Origin: an uncultured Candidatus Saccharibacteria bacterium
GTDB lineage: Bacteria > Patescibacteria > Saccharimonadia > Saccharimonadales > UBA4665
NCBI GenBank assembly: GCA_946482575.1
Contig: CAMLRZ010000015.1
Coordinates: forward strand, 1 to 23,601
Length of the DNA: 23,601 nucleotides
Reading direction: 5' to 3'
The notes below the pieces were generated by a model. It made no database searches, had not been told where the DNA came from, and was given only the letters and a program-made list of their open reading frames with translations. Shown one piece after another: positions 6,485 through 13,877 of this stretch. The position numbers and the translations under genes are program-made. Positions within the stretch are counted from its first letter, which is position 1. Every line of letters begins with the position of its first letter.

Positions 6485-6535
6485 CGGGTCGGCAGCGGCG
6501 CCTAAAGCAGGCGGACGCCGTATGCTTATGACCCG
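6485..6535 (+). ncRNA. Structured leader of aspS
   Basis: CGGGTC (6485-6490) pairs perfectly with GACCCG (6530-6535), enclosing CGGCG (6496-6500)/CGCCG (6516-6520) and a short CCT/AGG pairing (6501-6503/6509-6511). The result is a GC-rich, stacked structure in the middle of the leader. I could not match it to a T-box (no AGGGTGG box) or another riboswitch family I know, and no terminator follows, so any control would act on translation or RNA stability. Confidence 0.45.
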
Positions 6536-6571
6536 TGATCACGCCTGATTCACACCAGAACAGGAGACAAA

Positions 6572-7876
6572 ATGCGAACTATTAGTAAAGACATTATTGG
6601 CCTCGTTGGCCAAGAAGTAACCATTGAGGGCTGGCTGCACAAAAAGCGTTTGCTGGGCGGCCTGACATTCATCAACGTCCGCGACCGCGGCGGCCTGACC
6701 CAAGTGGTTATTAAAGACAAAGACGAAGTTGAAAAGCTTCGTGGGCTTCAAATTGGAACCGTGCTGCGCGTGACTGGCGTAGCCAAAGAAGAACCTCGTG
6801 CTCCAGGCGGTGCCGAATTGCACGACGCTAAGCTAGAAGTTATGGTTCCCGTTACCGAAGAGCCACCAATTGAAATCGACAAACCGCTGAGTCACAAATC
6901 CGAAAACCTGGACACCTTGTTTGAGCACCGCTCCATTGGTCTGCGCAACTTGCAGGAAACCAAAATCTTCATGGTCCGTTCAGAAATTTTGCGCTACATT
7001 CGCGAGTTTCTGTACAGCCAGGACTTTACTGAAATCAACACGCCCAAAATTGTAGCAGGCGACGCCGAAGGCGGTGCCGCCGTATTCCGACTGGACTACT
7101 TTGGCAAAGAAGCCACGTTGGCACAGAGCCCACAGCTCTACAAGCAGATCATGGTGGGCGTATTTGAGCGTGTGTTCGAGATCGGCCCAGCCTTCCGCGC
7201 GGAGCTTTCAGCCACTACCCGACACATCTCTGAAGTAACCATGCTGGACGTTGAATTCGGCTTTATTAAAGACCACGACGACGTACTGAGGCTTTTGCAG
7301 GAACTGGTATTTAACGTCCTGACTCGCCTGTACAGCGAACACGCTGACGACCTCAAGAGCTTGAACGCGCCAGAACTGGTATTAAAGCCAGAATTCCCAC
7401 GCTACACCATGGCTCAGATTCACGAAATGTACCAAAAAGCTACCGGCAAAGACATGTCTGGCGAGCTGGATCTAACCCCAGAAGAAGAAAAATGGATTTG
7501 CGAATACGCCAAAAAGAACGATGGTTGTGAAGCTGTATTTGCTACCGGCCTGCCCGAAAGCAAAATGAAGTTCTATCACATGAAGGGCGAAAACGGCACT
7601 GCACGTTCCGGTGACTTGCTGTTCCGCGGTATCGAGATTTCTACCGTTCCACAACGTGAGCACCGTCACGAAGACCTCATTCAACAGATGAAGGACGCCG
7701 GCGTTGACGTAACTGCACCGGCATTTGCTCCATATATTGCCGCCTTCAAACACGGCTTGCCACCGCACGGCGGTTTTGGTTTTGGCATTGACCGTCTTAC
7801 CGAAAAAGCAATCGGTTTGGGCAACGTCAAAGAAGCCGTACTGTTCCCACGCGATATCAACCGCCTGGCACCATAA
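6572..7876 (+). CDS. aspS: Aspartyl-tRNA synthetase, archaeal/eukaryotic-type (class IIb)
   Basis: The 434-residue enzyme charges tRNA with aspartate using ATP. It has the N-terminal OB-fold anticodon-binding domain (residues ~1-100) and a class II catalytic core with AQSPQLYKQIMV (184-195), motif 2 FRAELSATTRHISEVTMLD (208-226) and motif 3 GGFGFGIDRL (400-409), ending in AVLFPRDINRLAP. It lacks the ~150-residue GAD insertion of usual bacterial AspRS (~590 residues), so it is the archaeal-type enzyme. The residue aligning with the archaeal Trp that enforces tRNA(Asp) selectivity appears to be Asn35 (TFINVRDRGG), which hints at a non-discriminating enzyme that also makes Asp-tRNA(Asn) for GatCAB; this is an inference from a hand alignment. 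An AsnRS identity is less likely given the QSPQLYKQ motif. AGGAG lies about 7 bases before the ATG. Confidence 0.9.
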   Translation: MRTISKDIIGLVGQEVTIEGWLHKKRLLGGLTFINVRDRGGLTQVVIKDKDEVEKLRGLQIGTVLRVTGVAKEEPRAPGGAELHDAKLEVMVPVTEEPPIEIDKPLSHKSENLDTLFEHRSIGLRNLQETKIFMVRSEILRYIREFLYSQDFTEINTPKIVAGDAEGGAAVFRLDYFGKEATLAQSPQLYKQIMVGVFERVFEIGPAFRAELSATTRHISEVTMLDVEFGFIKDHDDVLRLLQELVFNVLTRLYSEHADDLKSLNAPELVLKPEFPRYTMAQIHEMYQKATGKDMSGELDLTPEEEKWICEYAKKNDGCEAVFATGLPESKMKFYHMKGENGTARSGDLLFRGIEISTVPQREHRHEDLIQQMKDAGVDVTAPAFAPYIAAFKHGLPPHGGFGFGIDRLTEKAIGLGNVKEAVLFPRDINRLAP

Positions 7877-7933
7877 CCACATTACAGCTTAAACTGCAAT
7901 TAACTTTTCAGTTTACGAACAGCTAAACCGTCG

Positions 7934-7939
7934 TATACT
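7934..7939 (+). promoter_or_regulatory. -10 box, predicted near-leaderless start
   Basis: TATACT lies seven bases before the ATG at 7947, with a possible -35 TTTACG at 7912-7917 (16-base spacer). There is no Shine-Dalgarno sequence. A small inverted repeat AAACTG/CAGTTT (7891-7896/7909-7914) overlaps the -35. Confidence 0.55.
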
Positions 7940-7946
7940 TATATAT

Positions 7947-8795
7947 ATGGACGGCCAACAAACTCCGCAGCAGCCTCAGCAACTGAATCCGCAAAAACGA
8001 AATTCAGTACTCAAAGTAGACACCAGCGACATTGATGCCGATCAAGAGCGTCTGCACTATTTGCGCCAAATTGTACCACCCAAGAAGCCCAGCAAGGCTA
8101 AATGGGTGGTTTTGGTGTTGGCCATACTTATTCTGGGCGTGGGCGGCTACTGGGCTTACAACAAATTTTTAGCCAAAGAGGCGGCACCCACCACCGTGCA
8201 AAAAACTACCGTGCCCACCACAACCAAGCCAAACACCGCCACCGTTGGCACCAAAACCTACGAATCAACAGCGCTGGGCCTGACCTTTGCCTATCCCGAA
8301 ACATGGACCATTAACGAAGCCACCGGCAACAAGGTCATTACCGCGACTTCGCCCTTGCAAGATATCAATACTGCCGATGGCCAGACTACCAAGGGTAAAA
8401 TTGTGCTAACCATTGCACCAAAAGGCCAAAACTTGTCAGCCTTTGCCAGTGGCGATGCCGTTGCCGTGCGCGACTCCGTCAAAACCAACTACAGTAACCC
8501 CAGCGGAAGTCAGCGGGCAGCTACGTACATCAGTTTCTTGCAATACAATTCCACCACCACCAAAGGCGCGCTCGACGCCGTTGCCGTGACCGGTGATTAC
8601 GGCTACCAAAAGTACCAGACCATTGCCAAAACAGATATTTCTGCCATTGATCCACTACTTATGATTACGTTTATAAAATGTTCAGACGAAAAGTGTGCCA
8701 CCGCCACACCACTGAGCGTGCCCGCAACCCTGTGGGACACGGCCAGCTTCAGCAAGCCGCTTGCTACGATGCTCGCAAGCTTGCGCATCCAGTAA
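7947..8795 (+). CDS. Single-pass membrane protein with extracytoplasmic domain, function unknown
   Basis: The 282-residue protein has a polar, Gln/Pro-rich cytoplasmic N-terminus (~50 residues), one membrane helix at ~53-70 (WVVLVLAILILGVGGYWAY), a Thr/Pro-rich linker (~78-100) and a C-terminal beta-rich domain of ~180 residues. That domain starts with TYESTALGLTFAYPETWTIN, a pattern common in small extracytoplasmic domains related to the PsbP/Mog1 fold (Tyr-x-Phe-x-Tyr-Pro-x-x-Trp). Two cysteines near residue 244-249 (KCSDEKC) could form a disulfide, which fits the DsbA-like enzyme nearby. The role is unknown; the arrangement suggests a surface-exposed protein. It is followed after 54 bases by another membrane-anchored protein of similar build. 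Confidence 0.8.
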   Translation: MDGQQTPQQPQQLNPQKRNSVLKVDTSDIDADQERLHYLRQIVPPKKPSKAKWVVLVLAILILGVGGYWAYNKFLAKEAAPTTVQKTTVPTTTKPNTATVGTKTYESTALGLTFAYPETWTINEATGNKVITATSPLQDINTADGQTTKGKIVLTIAPKGQNLSAFASGDAVAVRDSVKTNYSNPSGSQRAATYISFLQYNSTTTKGALDAVAVTGDYGYQKYQTIAKTDISAIDPLLMITFIKCSDEKCATATPLSVPATLWDTASFSKPLATMLASLRIQ

Positions 8796-8830
8796 CCGTT
8801 AGCTTTGATCTAGCTGAGCCGCCCCCTTGC

Positions 8831-8839
8831 TGCTACAAT
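8831..8839 (+). promoter_or_regulatory. Extended -10 promoter, predicted near-leaderless start
   Basis: TGCTACAAT ends ten bases before the ATG at 8850; the transcript would have only about four untranslated bases. No Shine-Dalgarno sequence is present. Confidence 0.5.
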
Positions 8840-8849
8840 AAAATGTACT

Positions 8850-10745
8850 ATGACCAAAAAAGAAACTGCAGCTGACCAAGGGGGAGAGCCGTCGTCAGCG
8901 CCCCACTTACCACCCAAACTCGCAAAAGAGTTAGAGGCATTGCATGCCCAGGCTAAGCCCGATGCCGAAGGTAAAGAGCCAACAACGGACACTGTTGAAT
9001 CAGCTACACCCGCACAGCCACCGGCGGTTGAATCACCAGAGGCTCAAACCCTACCCGAAGACACGCTGGCAGATGCCCAAACCGATGAAGCAGTGGATGA
9101 AATTGTCAAAGAAGAAGCCGATGAATTGTTGGCAACGCAAGACAATGCCGTCCAGGAAGTTCCACCCAAAAAACGTGGCTTTTGGCGATCGATCGGCCAC
9201 TTTTTTGCGGCTTGGTGGCGCAACAAGTGGACCCGCTGGATAACCATCCTGATAATTCTGGGTGCAATAACTACCGTGGCCGTCGTGCCATCTTTGCGTT
9301 ACGCAGCGCTCAATAAAGCTGGCGTGCGCGCAAGTACCTCGCTTGCCGTGTATGATAACGGCACCCGCTTGCCACTCAAAAATGTATCCGTTGCCGTGGC
9401 TGGCAAAAAAGCTACTACCGACAGTAAGGGTGTCGCCAAAGTGAGTGATTTGCGGCTTGGCCCCCAAGAACTGGTCATTCAACGAGTGGGCTTTGCAACC
9501 GTCAAGCAAAAGGTGACGTTGGGGTGGGGCAGTAATCCACTCGGCAATTTTATTCTGGATTCTACTGGCGTAAGGTACGTGGTAGTGATTACCGATTTTA
9601 TATCGGGCAAACCAATCCCGGGCGCTGAAGTTTCGTTTGCGGATACAGGCGCCACCGCTGTTGCAGACAAGCAGGGTAAAGCAACGCTTACACTAGACAA
9701 TGCTTCGGAGGCAGTGAATGCGCAACTTTCAGTATCAGCAAGTGGCTATCATACCACTCCGGTAACCTTGCCGGCGACTCCTGCCAAGCCTGTTGCCGTA
9801 GCTTTGCCACCAGCTGCCAAAACAGTGTTTGTGGCCAAACAAAATGGTCGCTATGATTTAGTCTCGATGTACCTTGATGGTAGTGAGCGCAGTACTTTGT
9901 TGGCTGGCACGGGGTCGGAAACGTCAAATATATCGCTATTGGCAGATCCAGCTGGCAAAAAAGTAGCGTATGTTTCAACGCGTGATGGCCTTACCAGTGC
10001 TGGCGGCTATCACATGAGCGGACTTACGTTGGTCTCTATCGCCGATGGCGCCTACGCAACCATTAGCCACGCCGATCATATCCAGCTGGTTGACTGGATT
10101 GGCACCACCATTATTTTTGAAGAAAGCAGCAAAAACACCTCGGCAACCGACAGCAACCGCTACAAGTTGGTGGCCTATGACTATGCCAGCAGCAAGCGTT
10201 ACGAATTGGCGCACGCCAACCAGTTTAATAGCGTTCAAGTGGTCGAGGGTAAAGTGTACTACGCCATAGCAAGCACCGATCCCACCGCGCAAGCCTACTA
10301 TTACCAGATCAATGCTGATGGCACCAACCGTACTACAATTCTGGAAAAAGAAGTTTGGTCGGCCTTCCGCGTTGCCTACGACAAAGTTTTGCTGCAGACC
10401 CCTGATGGCTGGTTCTCGTATAGCGTCGGTATGACGCCAGTAGAAACAGCTGCAGCTCCGGACTCGCAAAATCGTACCTATGTTGAGGGCCCCGACAACC
10501 AAAGCGTGTGGATCGGGCAAGTCAATGGCAACGGCACCTTAACTTTGCACAGTAACACTCGGGGCACCGACACCGTACTGGCCACACGATCGGGCATTGT
10601 ATACCCCGTGCGCTGGCTGACCGACGATACATTAGTATATAGATTGGCGACCAATGGCGAAGTAGCCGACTACGCCGTTACAACTTCGGGCGGGGCAGTC
10701 AAAAAGATTACCGATGTTGTAAGCACCTATAACGCCGCTAACTGA
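8850..10745 (+). CDS. Membrane-anchored protein with two carboxypeptidase-regulatory-like domains and a beta-propeller-like domain
   Basis: The 631-residue protein has an acidic Ala/Pro/Glu-rich cytoplasmic N-terminus (~1-108), one membrane helix at ~130-147 (ITILIILGAITTVAVV), and a large extracytoplasmic part. The latter begins with two tandem beta-sandwich modules of the carboxypeptidase-regulatory/PEGA type: residues ~163-225 (LKNVSVAVAGKKATTDSKGV) and ~243-310 (GKPIPGAEVSFADTGATAVA), each with the typical 'ornament becomes structured by a following glycine turn' pattern. Residues ~323-631 contain repeated units such as AKTVFVAKQNGRYDLVSMYL and ADPAGKKVAYVSTRDG, resembling TolB/DPP-IV-like propeller blades. 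Such proteins often bind polysaccharide or peptides at the surface; here the ligand is unknown. No cysteine pattern or catalytic triad was seen. The stop overlaps the mutY start (TGATG), so both probably form one operon. Confidence 0.82.
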   Translation: MTKKETAADQGGEPSSAPHLPPKLAKELEALHAQAKPDAEGKEPTTDTVESATPAQPPAVESPEAQTLPEDTLADAQTDEAVDEIVKEEADELLATQDNAVQEVPPKKRGFWRSIGHFFAAWWRNKWTRWITILIILGAITTVAVVPSLRYAALNKAGVRASTSLAVYDNGTRLPLKNVSVAVAGKKATTDSKGVAKVSDLRLGPQELVIQRVGFATVKQKVTLGWGSNPLGNFILDSTGVRYVVVITDFISGKPIPGAEVSFADTGATAVADKQGKATLTLDNASEAVNAQLSVSASGYHTTPVTLPATPAKPVAVALPPAAKTVFVAKQNGRYDLVSMYLDGSERSTLLAGTGSETSNISLLADPAGKKVAYVSTRDGLTSAGGYHMSGLTLVSIADGAYATISHADHIQLVDWIGTTIIFEESSKNTSATDSNRYKLVAYDYASSKRYELAHANQFNSVQVVEGKVYYAIASTDPTAQAYYYQINADGTNRTTILEKEVWSAFRVAYDKVLLQTPDGWFSYSVGMTPVETAAAPDSQNRTYVEGPDNQSVWIGQVNGNGTLTLHSNTRGTDTVLATRSGIVYPVRWLTDDTLVYRLATNGEVADYAVTTSGGAVKKITDVVSTYNAAN

Positions 10746-11572
10746 TGACCACCTCCGATCTGATACATACCGTTTGGGATTATTATGACGTGCATGGCCG
10801 ACACGACTTGCCGTGGCGTATACCGGCGGCAGATGGATCATTTGACCCCTATAAAATTATGGTGTCCGAGATCATGTTGCAGCAAACGCAGGTTGGTCGA
10901 GTCATTCCTAAGTATGAACAATTTTTGCAGCAATTTCCTACGGTTACAACGCTTGCTGTCGCACCATTGGCAAGTGTATTGCAGGCCTGGAGTGGTTTGG
11001 GCTATAACCGTCGCGCCAAGTTTTTATGGCAGGCCGCCCAGCAGGTTCAGGCGCAGTGGGACGGCGTTTTTCCGCAGGCAGTTGACGAGCTTGTAACATT
11101 GCCGGGCATTGGCAAGAATACTGCTGGAGCAATTGCTACGTACGCTTACAACACAGCAGAGGTATTTATTGAGACCAATATCCGCACTGTTTTTATACAT
11201 CACTTTTTTGCTGACCATGCTGATGTTTCTGATGCCGACTTGCTGCCGTATATTACGCAGGCGCTGCAGCAACCTGGCCGCTCGCCACGTGAATGGTATT
11301 GGGCGCTTATGGATTACGGAACATATCTAAAACAGAGTGTGGGCAATGTGAGTCGCAGGAGCAAAGCATATGCCAAGCAGTCGACATTTGAGGGGTCTAA
11401 GCGCCAGGTACGCGGCCAAGTGCTTCGTGCTTTGGCTGATGGGCCGCAGAGTGTTGGCGAATTAACTGAGCGTATTCCGGATGATCGGTTGCAGACGGTT
11501 CTAACTGACTTAATTCGCGAAAATATGCTTTTCGAGGACGATGGTCGGTATCATTTAGGTACGGCATCGTGA
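10745..11572 (+). CDS. mutY: A/G-specific adenine glycosylase (MutY), Fe-S-cluster-free
   Basis: The 275-residue HhH-GPD glycosylase should remove adenine mispaired with 8-oxoguanine. Family marks are the catalytic Glu42 in SEIMLQQTQV (41-50), WSGLGYNRRA (82-91), and the helix-hairpin-helix LPGIGKNTAGAI (119-130). Two departures stand out. First, the Asp of the usual DGNVxRV motif is Glu143 (FIETNIRTVF, 141-150). Second, after ALMDYGTYLK the four cysteines that hold the [4Fe-4S] cluster are missing; the protein has no cysteine at all. A short C-terminal winged-helix-like segment (~225-275) replaces the Nudix-like 8-oxoG recognition domain. Cluster-free MutY enzymes are known from some fermentative and anaerobic organisms. 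It is translationally coupled to the upstream membrane protein gene through TGATG. Confidence 0.85.
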   Translation: MTTSDLIHTVWDYYDVHGRHDLPWRIPAADGSFDPYKIMVSEIMLQQTQVGRVIPKYEQFLQQFPTVTTLAVAPLASVLQAWSGLGYNRRAKFLWQAAQQVQAQWDGVFPQAVDELVTLPGIGKNTAGAIATYAYNTAEVFIETNIRTVFIHHFFADHADVSDADLLPYITQALQQPGRSPREWYWALMDYGTYLKQSVGNVSRRSKAYAKQSTFEGSKRQVRGQVLRALADGPQSVGELTERIPDDRLQTVLTDLIRENMLFEDDGRYHLGTAS

Positions 11573-11578
11573 TACAAT
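11570..11578 (+). promoter_or_regulatory. Extended -10 box overlapping the mutY stop codon
   Basis: TGATACAAT begins with the mutY stop TGA and ends 11 bases before the ATG at 11590. If used, the transcript would have about five untranslated bases. Confidence 0.4.
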
Positions 11579-11589
11579 TTGAGGGTTAT

Positions 11590-12132
11590 ATGGATCAATC
11601 TACGCCTAGCAAACCAGTTATGGATGTTACGCCTCCCAAGCCGGCAGAGCCTGTTACTCCTGCCAAAGATACGACTACTGCTGTGCTCCCGCCTACCAAC
11701 GCAGATCCCACAAGCAAAGATACGGGTCCTGCCGCTCACGGGGGCCCATCCAGCGCGAGTGCCGCTAACGCGACATCGACTGGATCCCTCCCGACCGCGT
11801 CACCCGCAACAGTGCGCGAGCCTACCCGCTCAAGCGAGGCACTTGCAACGCAACCTGCCGAGTCTGAGTTGGTAGGCGGGAGCACAGGTGCGGCACCTGT
11901 GAGTGACAGGACCCGCACTCCTGAGGCTGGTGCAGTGCACGCCGCGCCTCCTTTGAGCGATGATGATAAACCCGCAGAAGCACCAAAGCAGGATGACATG
12001 CCTGCTCAAATGCCCGCACCGTCGGCGCACGCCGCACCAAAATCTCACGGCCCAGCTGCCGCAATTACTTTTGTCGTACTTGCCATGATCATCTTGTCGG
12101 CTCTGGCAATTCTGGTCTACCTCAACTCGTAA
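11590..12132 (+). CDS. Low-complexity Pro/Ala/Thr-rich tail-anchored membrane protein
   Basis: The 180-residue product is a long disordered segment rich in Pro, Ala, Thr and Ser with a single C-terminal membrane helix (AAAITFVVLAMIILSALAIL, ending VYLNS), giving a tail-anchored topology with most of the chain in the cytoplasm, or outside if inserted in the opposite sense. No enzymatic motif is present. ATG at 11590 is preceded by GAGGG. A GTG at 11569, overlapping the mutY stop as GTGA, is in frame and would add seven residues; translational coupling from mutY makes that alternative possible. Base composition is similar to its neighbours. It lies before the Sua5-family gene with 14 bases between them, so the two are probably co-transcribed. 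Confidence 0.7.
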   Translation: MDQSTPSKPVMDVTPPKPAEPVTPAKDTTTAVLPPTNADPTSKDTGPAAHGGPSSASAANATSTGSLPTASPATVREPTRSSEALATQPAESELVGGSTGAAPVSDRTRTPEAGAVHAAPPLSDDDKPAEAPKQDDMPAQMPAPSAHAAPKSHGPAAAITFVVLAMIILSALAILVYLNS

Positions 12133-12146
12133 AATTAGGAGTTACC

Positions 12147-12725
12147 ATGCATATTTTTCATTCATTACATGATCCCGAATTAGTTGCCTTACTCAAATCA
12201 GATGCTATTGGTGTGCTACCAACTGATACGCTATATGGTGTGGTGGCTCGTGCTGCCAGTCCAACAGCGGTCGAAAAGCTATACGCTCTTAAGCATCGCG
12301 AAAAGAAACCCGGTACAACCATAGCAGCTACCGCTGAGCAACTTATTGAATTAGGCATTGATGCCCAGATGGTCAACGATGTGGCACGGTACTGGCCAGC
12401 GTCATTGAGCATTGTCATGCCGCTCGGTGATAATCTGGAGCACCTGCATCAGGGGCTGGGCGAAAGTCCTTTTCGCGTGGTGGCTGACGAGTCACTGCAG
12501 ATGCTATTACAGCAGACTGGCCCGCTCATGACCAGTAGCGCCAACCTGCCAGGTGAACCGCCAGCGCAGGACATCGCCGAGGCAAAAGCCTATTTTGGTG
12601 AGCACGTTGATTTTTATGTAGATGGTGGCTTTATTGGCGACCGCCAGCCGTCTACCATCGCACGATACAATAAAGGGACATTAACCGTTTTAAGGCAGGG
12701 CGCCGTACAGCTCAAGGAGAAATAA
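12147..12725 (+). CDS. Sua5/YciO/YrdC-family L-threonylcarbamoyladenylate synthase
   Basis: The 192-residue protein is a single YrdC domain without the C-terminal Sua5 domain, the size of TsaC. It has DAIGVLPTDTLYGVVARAAS (residues ~18-37), the Lys/Arg-rich nucleotide-binding segment ALKHREKKPGTTIA, the SSANLPGEPP element and STIARYNKGTLTVLRQG near the end. TsaC makes threonylcarbamoyl-AMP from threonine, bicarbonate and ATP for the universal t6A modification at position 37 of ANN-decoding tRNAs. YciO, a paralogue of unclear function, has the same domain, so the exact subfamily is not certain. AGGAG six bases before the ATG marks the start. The stop overlaps the next gene's start (TAATG), indicating one operon with the MazG-like gene. 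Confidence 0.88.
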   Translation: MHIFHSLHDPELVALLKSDAIGVLPTDTLYGVVARAASPTAVEKLYALKHREKKPGTTIAATAEQLIELGIDAQMVNDVARYWPASLSIVMPLGDNLEHLHQGLGESPFRVVADESLQMLLQQTGPLMTSSANLPGEPPAQDIAEAKAYFGEHVDFYVDGGFIGDRQPSTIARYNKGTLTVLRQGAVQLKEK

Positions 12726-13060
12726 TGGCATCATTTAGCGACTACCAACAGCAAGCACTAACTACCGCCGTACATCACGACAATCCCGAGATGGACAAGA
12801 GTATTTTTGCCATGGGCATTGCCGGTGAGGCTGGTGAAGTTATCGAGAAATGGAAAAAGATTGTAGCTTACCGAAACGGCGTTATCACCGACGAAGACAA
12901 GCAGGAACTCAGCAAGGAACTGGGCGATGTCTTGTGGTATATTGCTGTTTTTGCTCACGAGTTGGATATTGACCTCAATGACATTGCTGAGCAAAATCTG
13001 GCTAAGCTCGCCAGCCGCAAGCAACGTGATGTAATCAAAGGCCAAGGCGATAACAGATGA
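12725..13060 (+). CDS. MazG-like nucleotide pyrophosphohydrolase
   Basis: The 111-residue protein is a single all-alpha NTP-PPase domain. The metal-binding acidic signature is present: GEAGEVIEKWKK (34-45; Glu35 and Glu38 as ExxE) and KELGDVLWYIAVFA (64-77; Glu65 and Asp68 as ExxD). Such enzymes hydrolyse canonical or modified (d)NTPs to the monophosphate and pyrophosphate, cleaning the nucleotide pool or lowering nucleotide alarmones. It is shorter than E. coli MazG (two domains, ~260 residues) and comparable to the compact MazG/iMazG family. It overlaps the Sua5-family gene by one base, so it is translated from the same message. The pairing with the nearby MutY would fit a theme of oxidised-nucleotide control, but this is only an inference. 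Confidence 0.87.
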   Translation: MASFSDYQQQALTTAVHHDNPEMDKSIFAMGIAGEAGEVIEKWKKIVAYRNGVITDEDKQELSKELGDVLWYIAVFAHELDIDLNDIAEQNLAKLASRKQRDVIKGQGDNR

Positions 13061-13077
13061 GAAAATTGCCCCAACAG

Positions 13078-13106
13078 TTGATTTTTAACCTTAAATGTGA
13101 TTAAAT
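13078..13106 (+). promoter_or_regulatory. Promoter upstream of the Pro/Gln-rich membrane protein gene
   Basis: TTGATT (13078-13083), a 17-base spacer and TTAAAT (13101-13106) precede the ATG at 13122 by 15 bases. The leader would be about nine bases and contains no Shine-Dalgarno sequence. Confidence 0.4.
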
Positions 13107-13121
13107 TTATGTAAGAAACAT

Positions 13122-13877
13122 ATGGAACAGCCACGTCGTCCCTACCAGTTTGGTATGCCTGAGAGCCTTGAAGGTGACGCTGGGGCTGTTGCCAAGCATC
13201 CTGAAGTGCCTCATGCTGCCGGTCAAATTATCTTGCAGGGTGAGTCTGCCCGCTCTCCAGAAGACCAGCAAGTTGATCACGTGGAGCGAAGCGCCTGGCA
13301 CCGTATTAGCCTTAATAAAATGGGGCATGTTGTAGAACAGCAGTACGGTCAGGAATTCTACAAGGAGCAGGCAAAAGAGAATGGCGGGGTCGTCCCGGCC
13401 CAGTTTCTGCAGCAGCCTGGACAAGTGCCGCAGCAATCAATGCCGCCCGTACAGCCAGCAGCTGCGCCTGTCGTTCCTGTGCCTCAGAATCTAGAGACAC
13501 CGCTCACCGCAAGCAATCCTATTTATGCGACTATGACGCACCCGCTGCCAGCCGCTCAGCCACAACCTATAGATCAAGCAGACCAGACTCCAGCGGAGCC
13601 GGCTCAGCAGGCTCAGCCACAACCACCGCAACAGCAGTATGTCGCTCCTACTTCAGCACAGCCCCACCTCCAGGGCGCGGTTAATCCGTCATTCTCGCCT
13701 CAATTACCACAAATGCAAGAACCAATGTTGCCCCAAGGATCACCAGCACCTGTTGATCCGCAACACCTGTTGCCAGCCGTAACTCACCATGCCCGGAACG
13801 TGCTTAAAAGCCCTTGGCTGTGGCTTGCACTTGGCCTGGCCATGGTTTTGTATTTTGGCCGCTCGCTCTTTAGCTAG
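13122..13877 (+). CDS. Pro/Gln-rich tail-anchored membrane protein, function unknown
   Basis: The 251-residue protein has a possibly folded N-terminal ~85 residues (containing VERSAWHRISLNKMGHVVEQ and QYGQEFYKEQ), then a long Pro/Gln/Ala-rich region (~90-215) and one C-terminal membrane helix (SPWLWLALGLAMVLYFGRSL). The architecture repeats that of the product at 11590-12132. No catalytic motif is seen. Its stop codon shares the bases CTAG (13874-13877) with the stop codon of the convergent MurC gene, so the two genes overlap tail to tail by three bases and leave no room for a terminator between them. Confidence 0.75.
   Translation: MEQPRRPYQFGMPESLEGDAGAVAKHPEVPHAAGQIILQGESARSPEDQQVDHVERSAWHRISLNKMGHVVEQQYGQEFYKEQAKENGGVVPAQFLQQPGQVPQQSMPPVQPAAAPVVPVPQNLETPLTASNPIYATMTHPLPAAQPQPIDQADQTPAEPAQQAQPQPPQQQYVAPTSAQPHLQGAVNPSFSPQLPQMQEPMLPQGSPAPVDPQHLLPAVTHHARNVLKSPWLWLALGLAMVLYFGRSLFS

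Noticed and set aside
6485..6535. T-box element before aspS
   Set aside because: No AGGGTGGNACCGCG-like antiterminator box, no specifier stem and no terminator are present.
7891..7914. Terminator after aspS
   Set aside because: AAACTG/CAGTTT can pair over a 12-base loop, but the stem is short and AT-rich and no T-run follows; it overlaps the next promoter instead.
9051..10520. Long open frames on the minus strand opposite the 631-residue protein gene
   Set aside because: They have no ribosome binding site, their products show no domain and have odd composition; they mirror codon bias of the real gene on the plus strand.
10743..11572. Use of TGA as glycine codon (genetic code 25)
   Set aside because: TGA ends the genes at 10745 and 11572 and the following starts overlap these stops; no in-frame TGA is found within the assigned genes.
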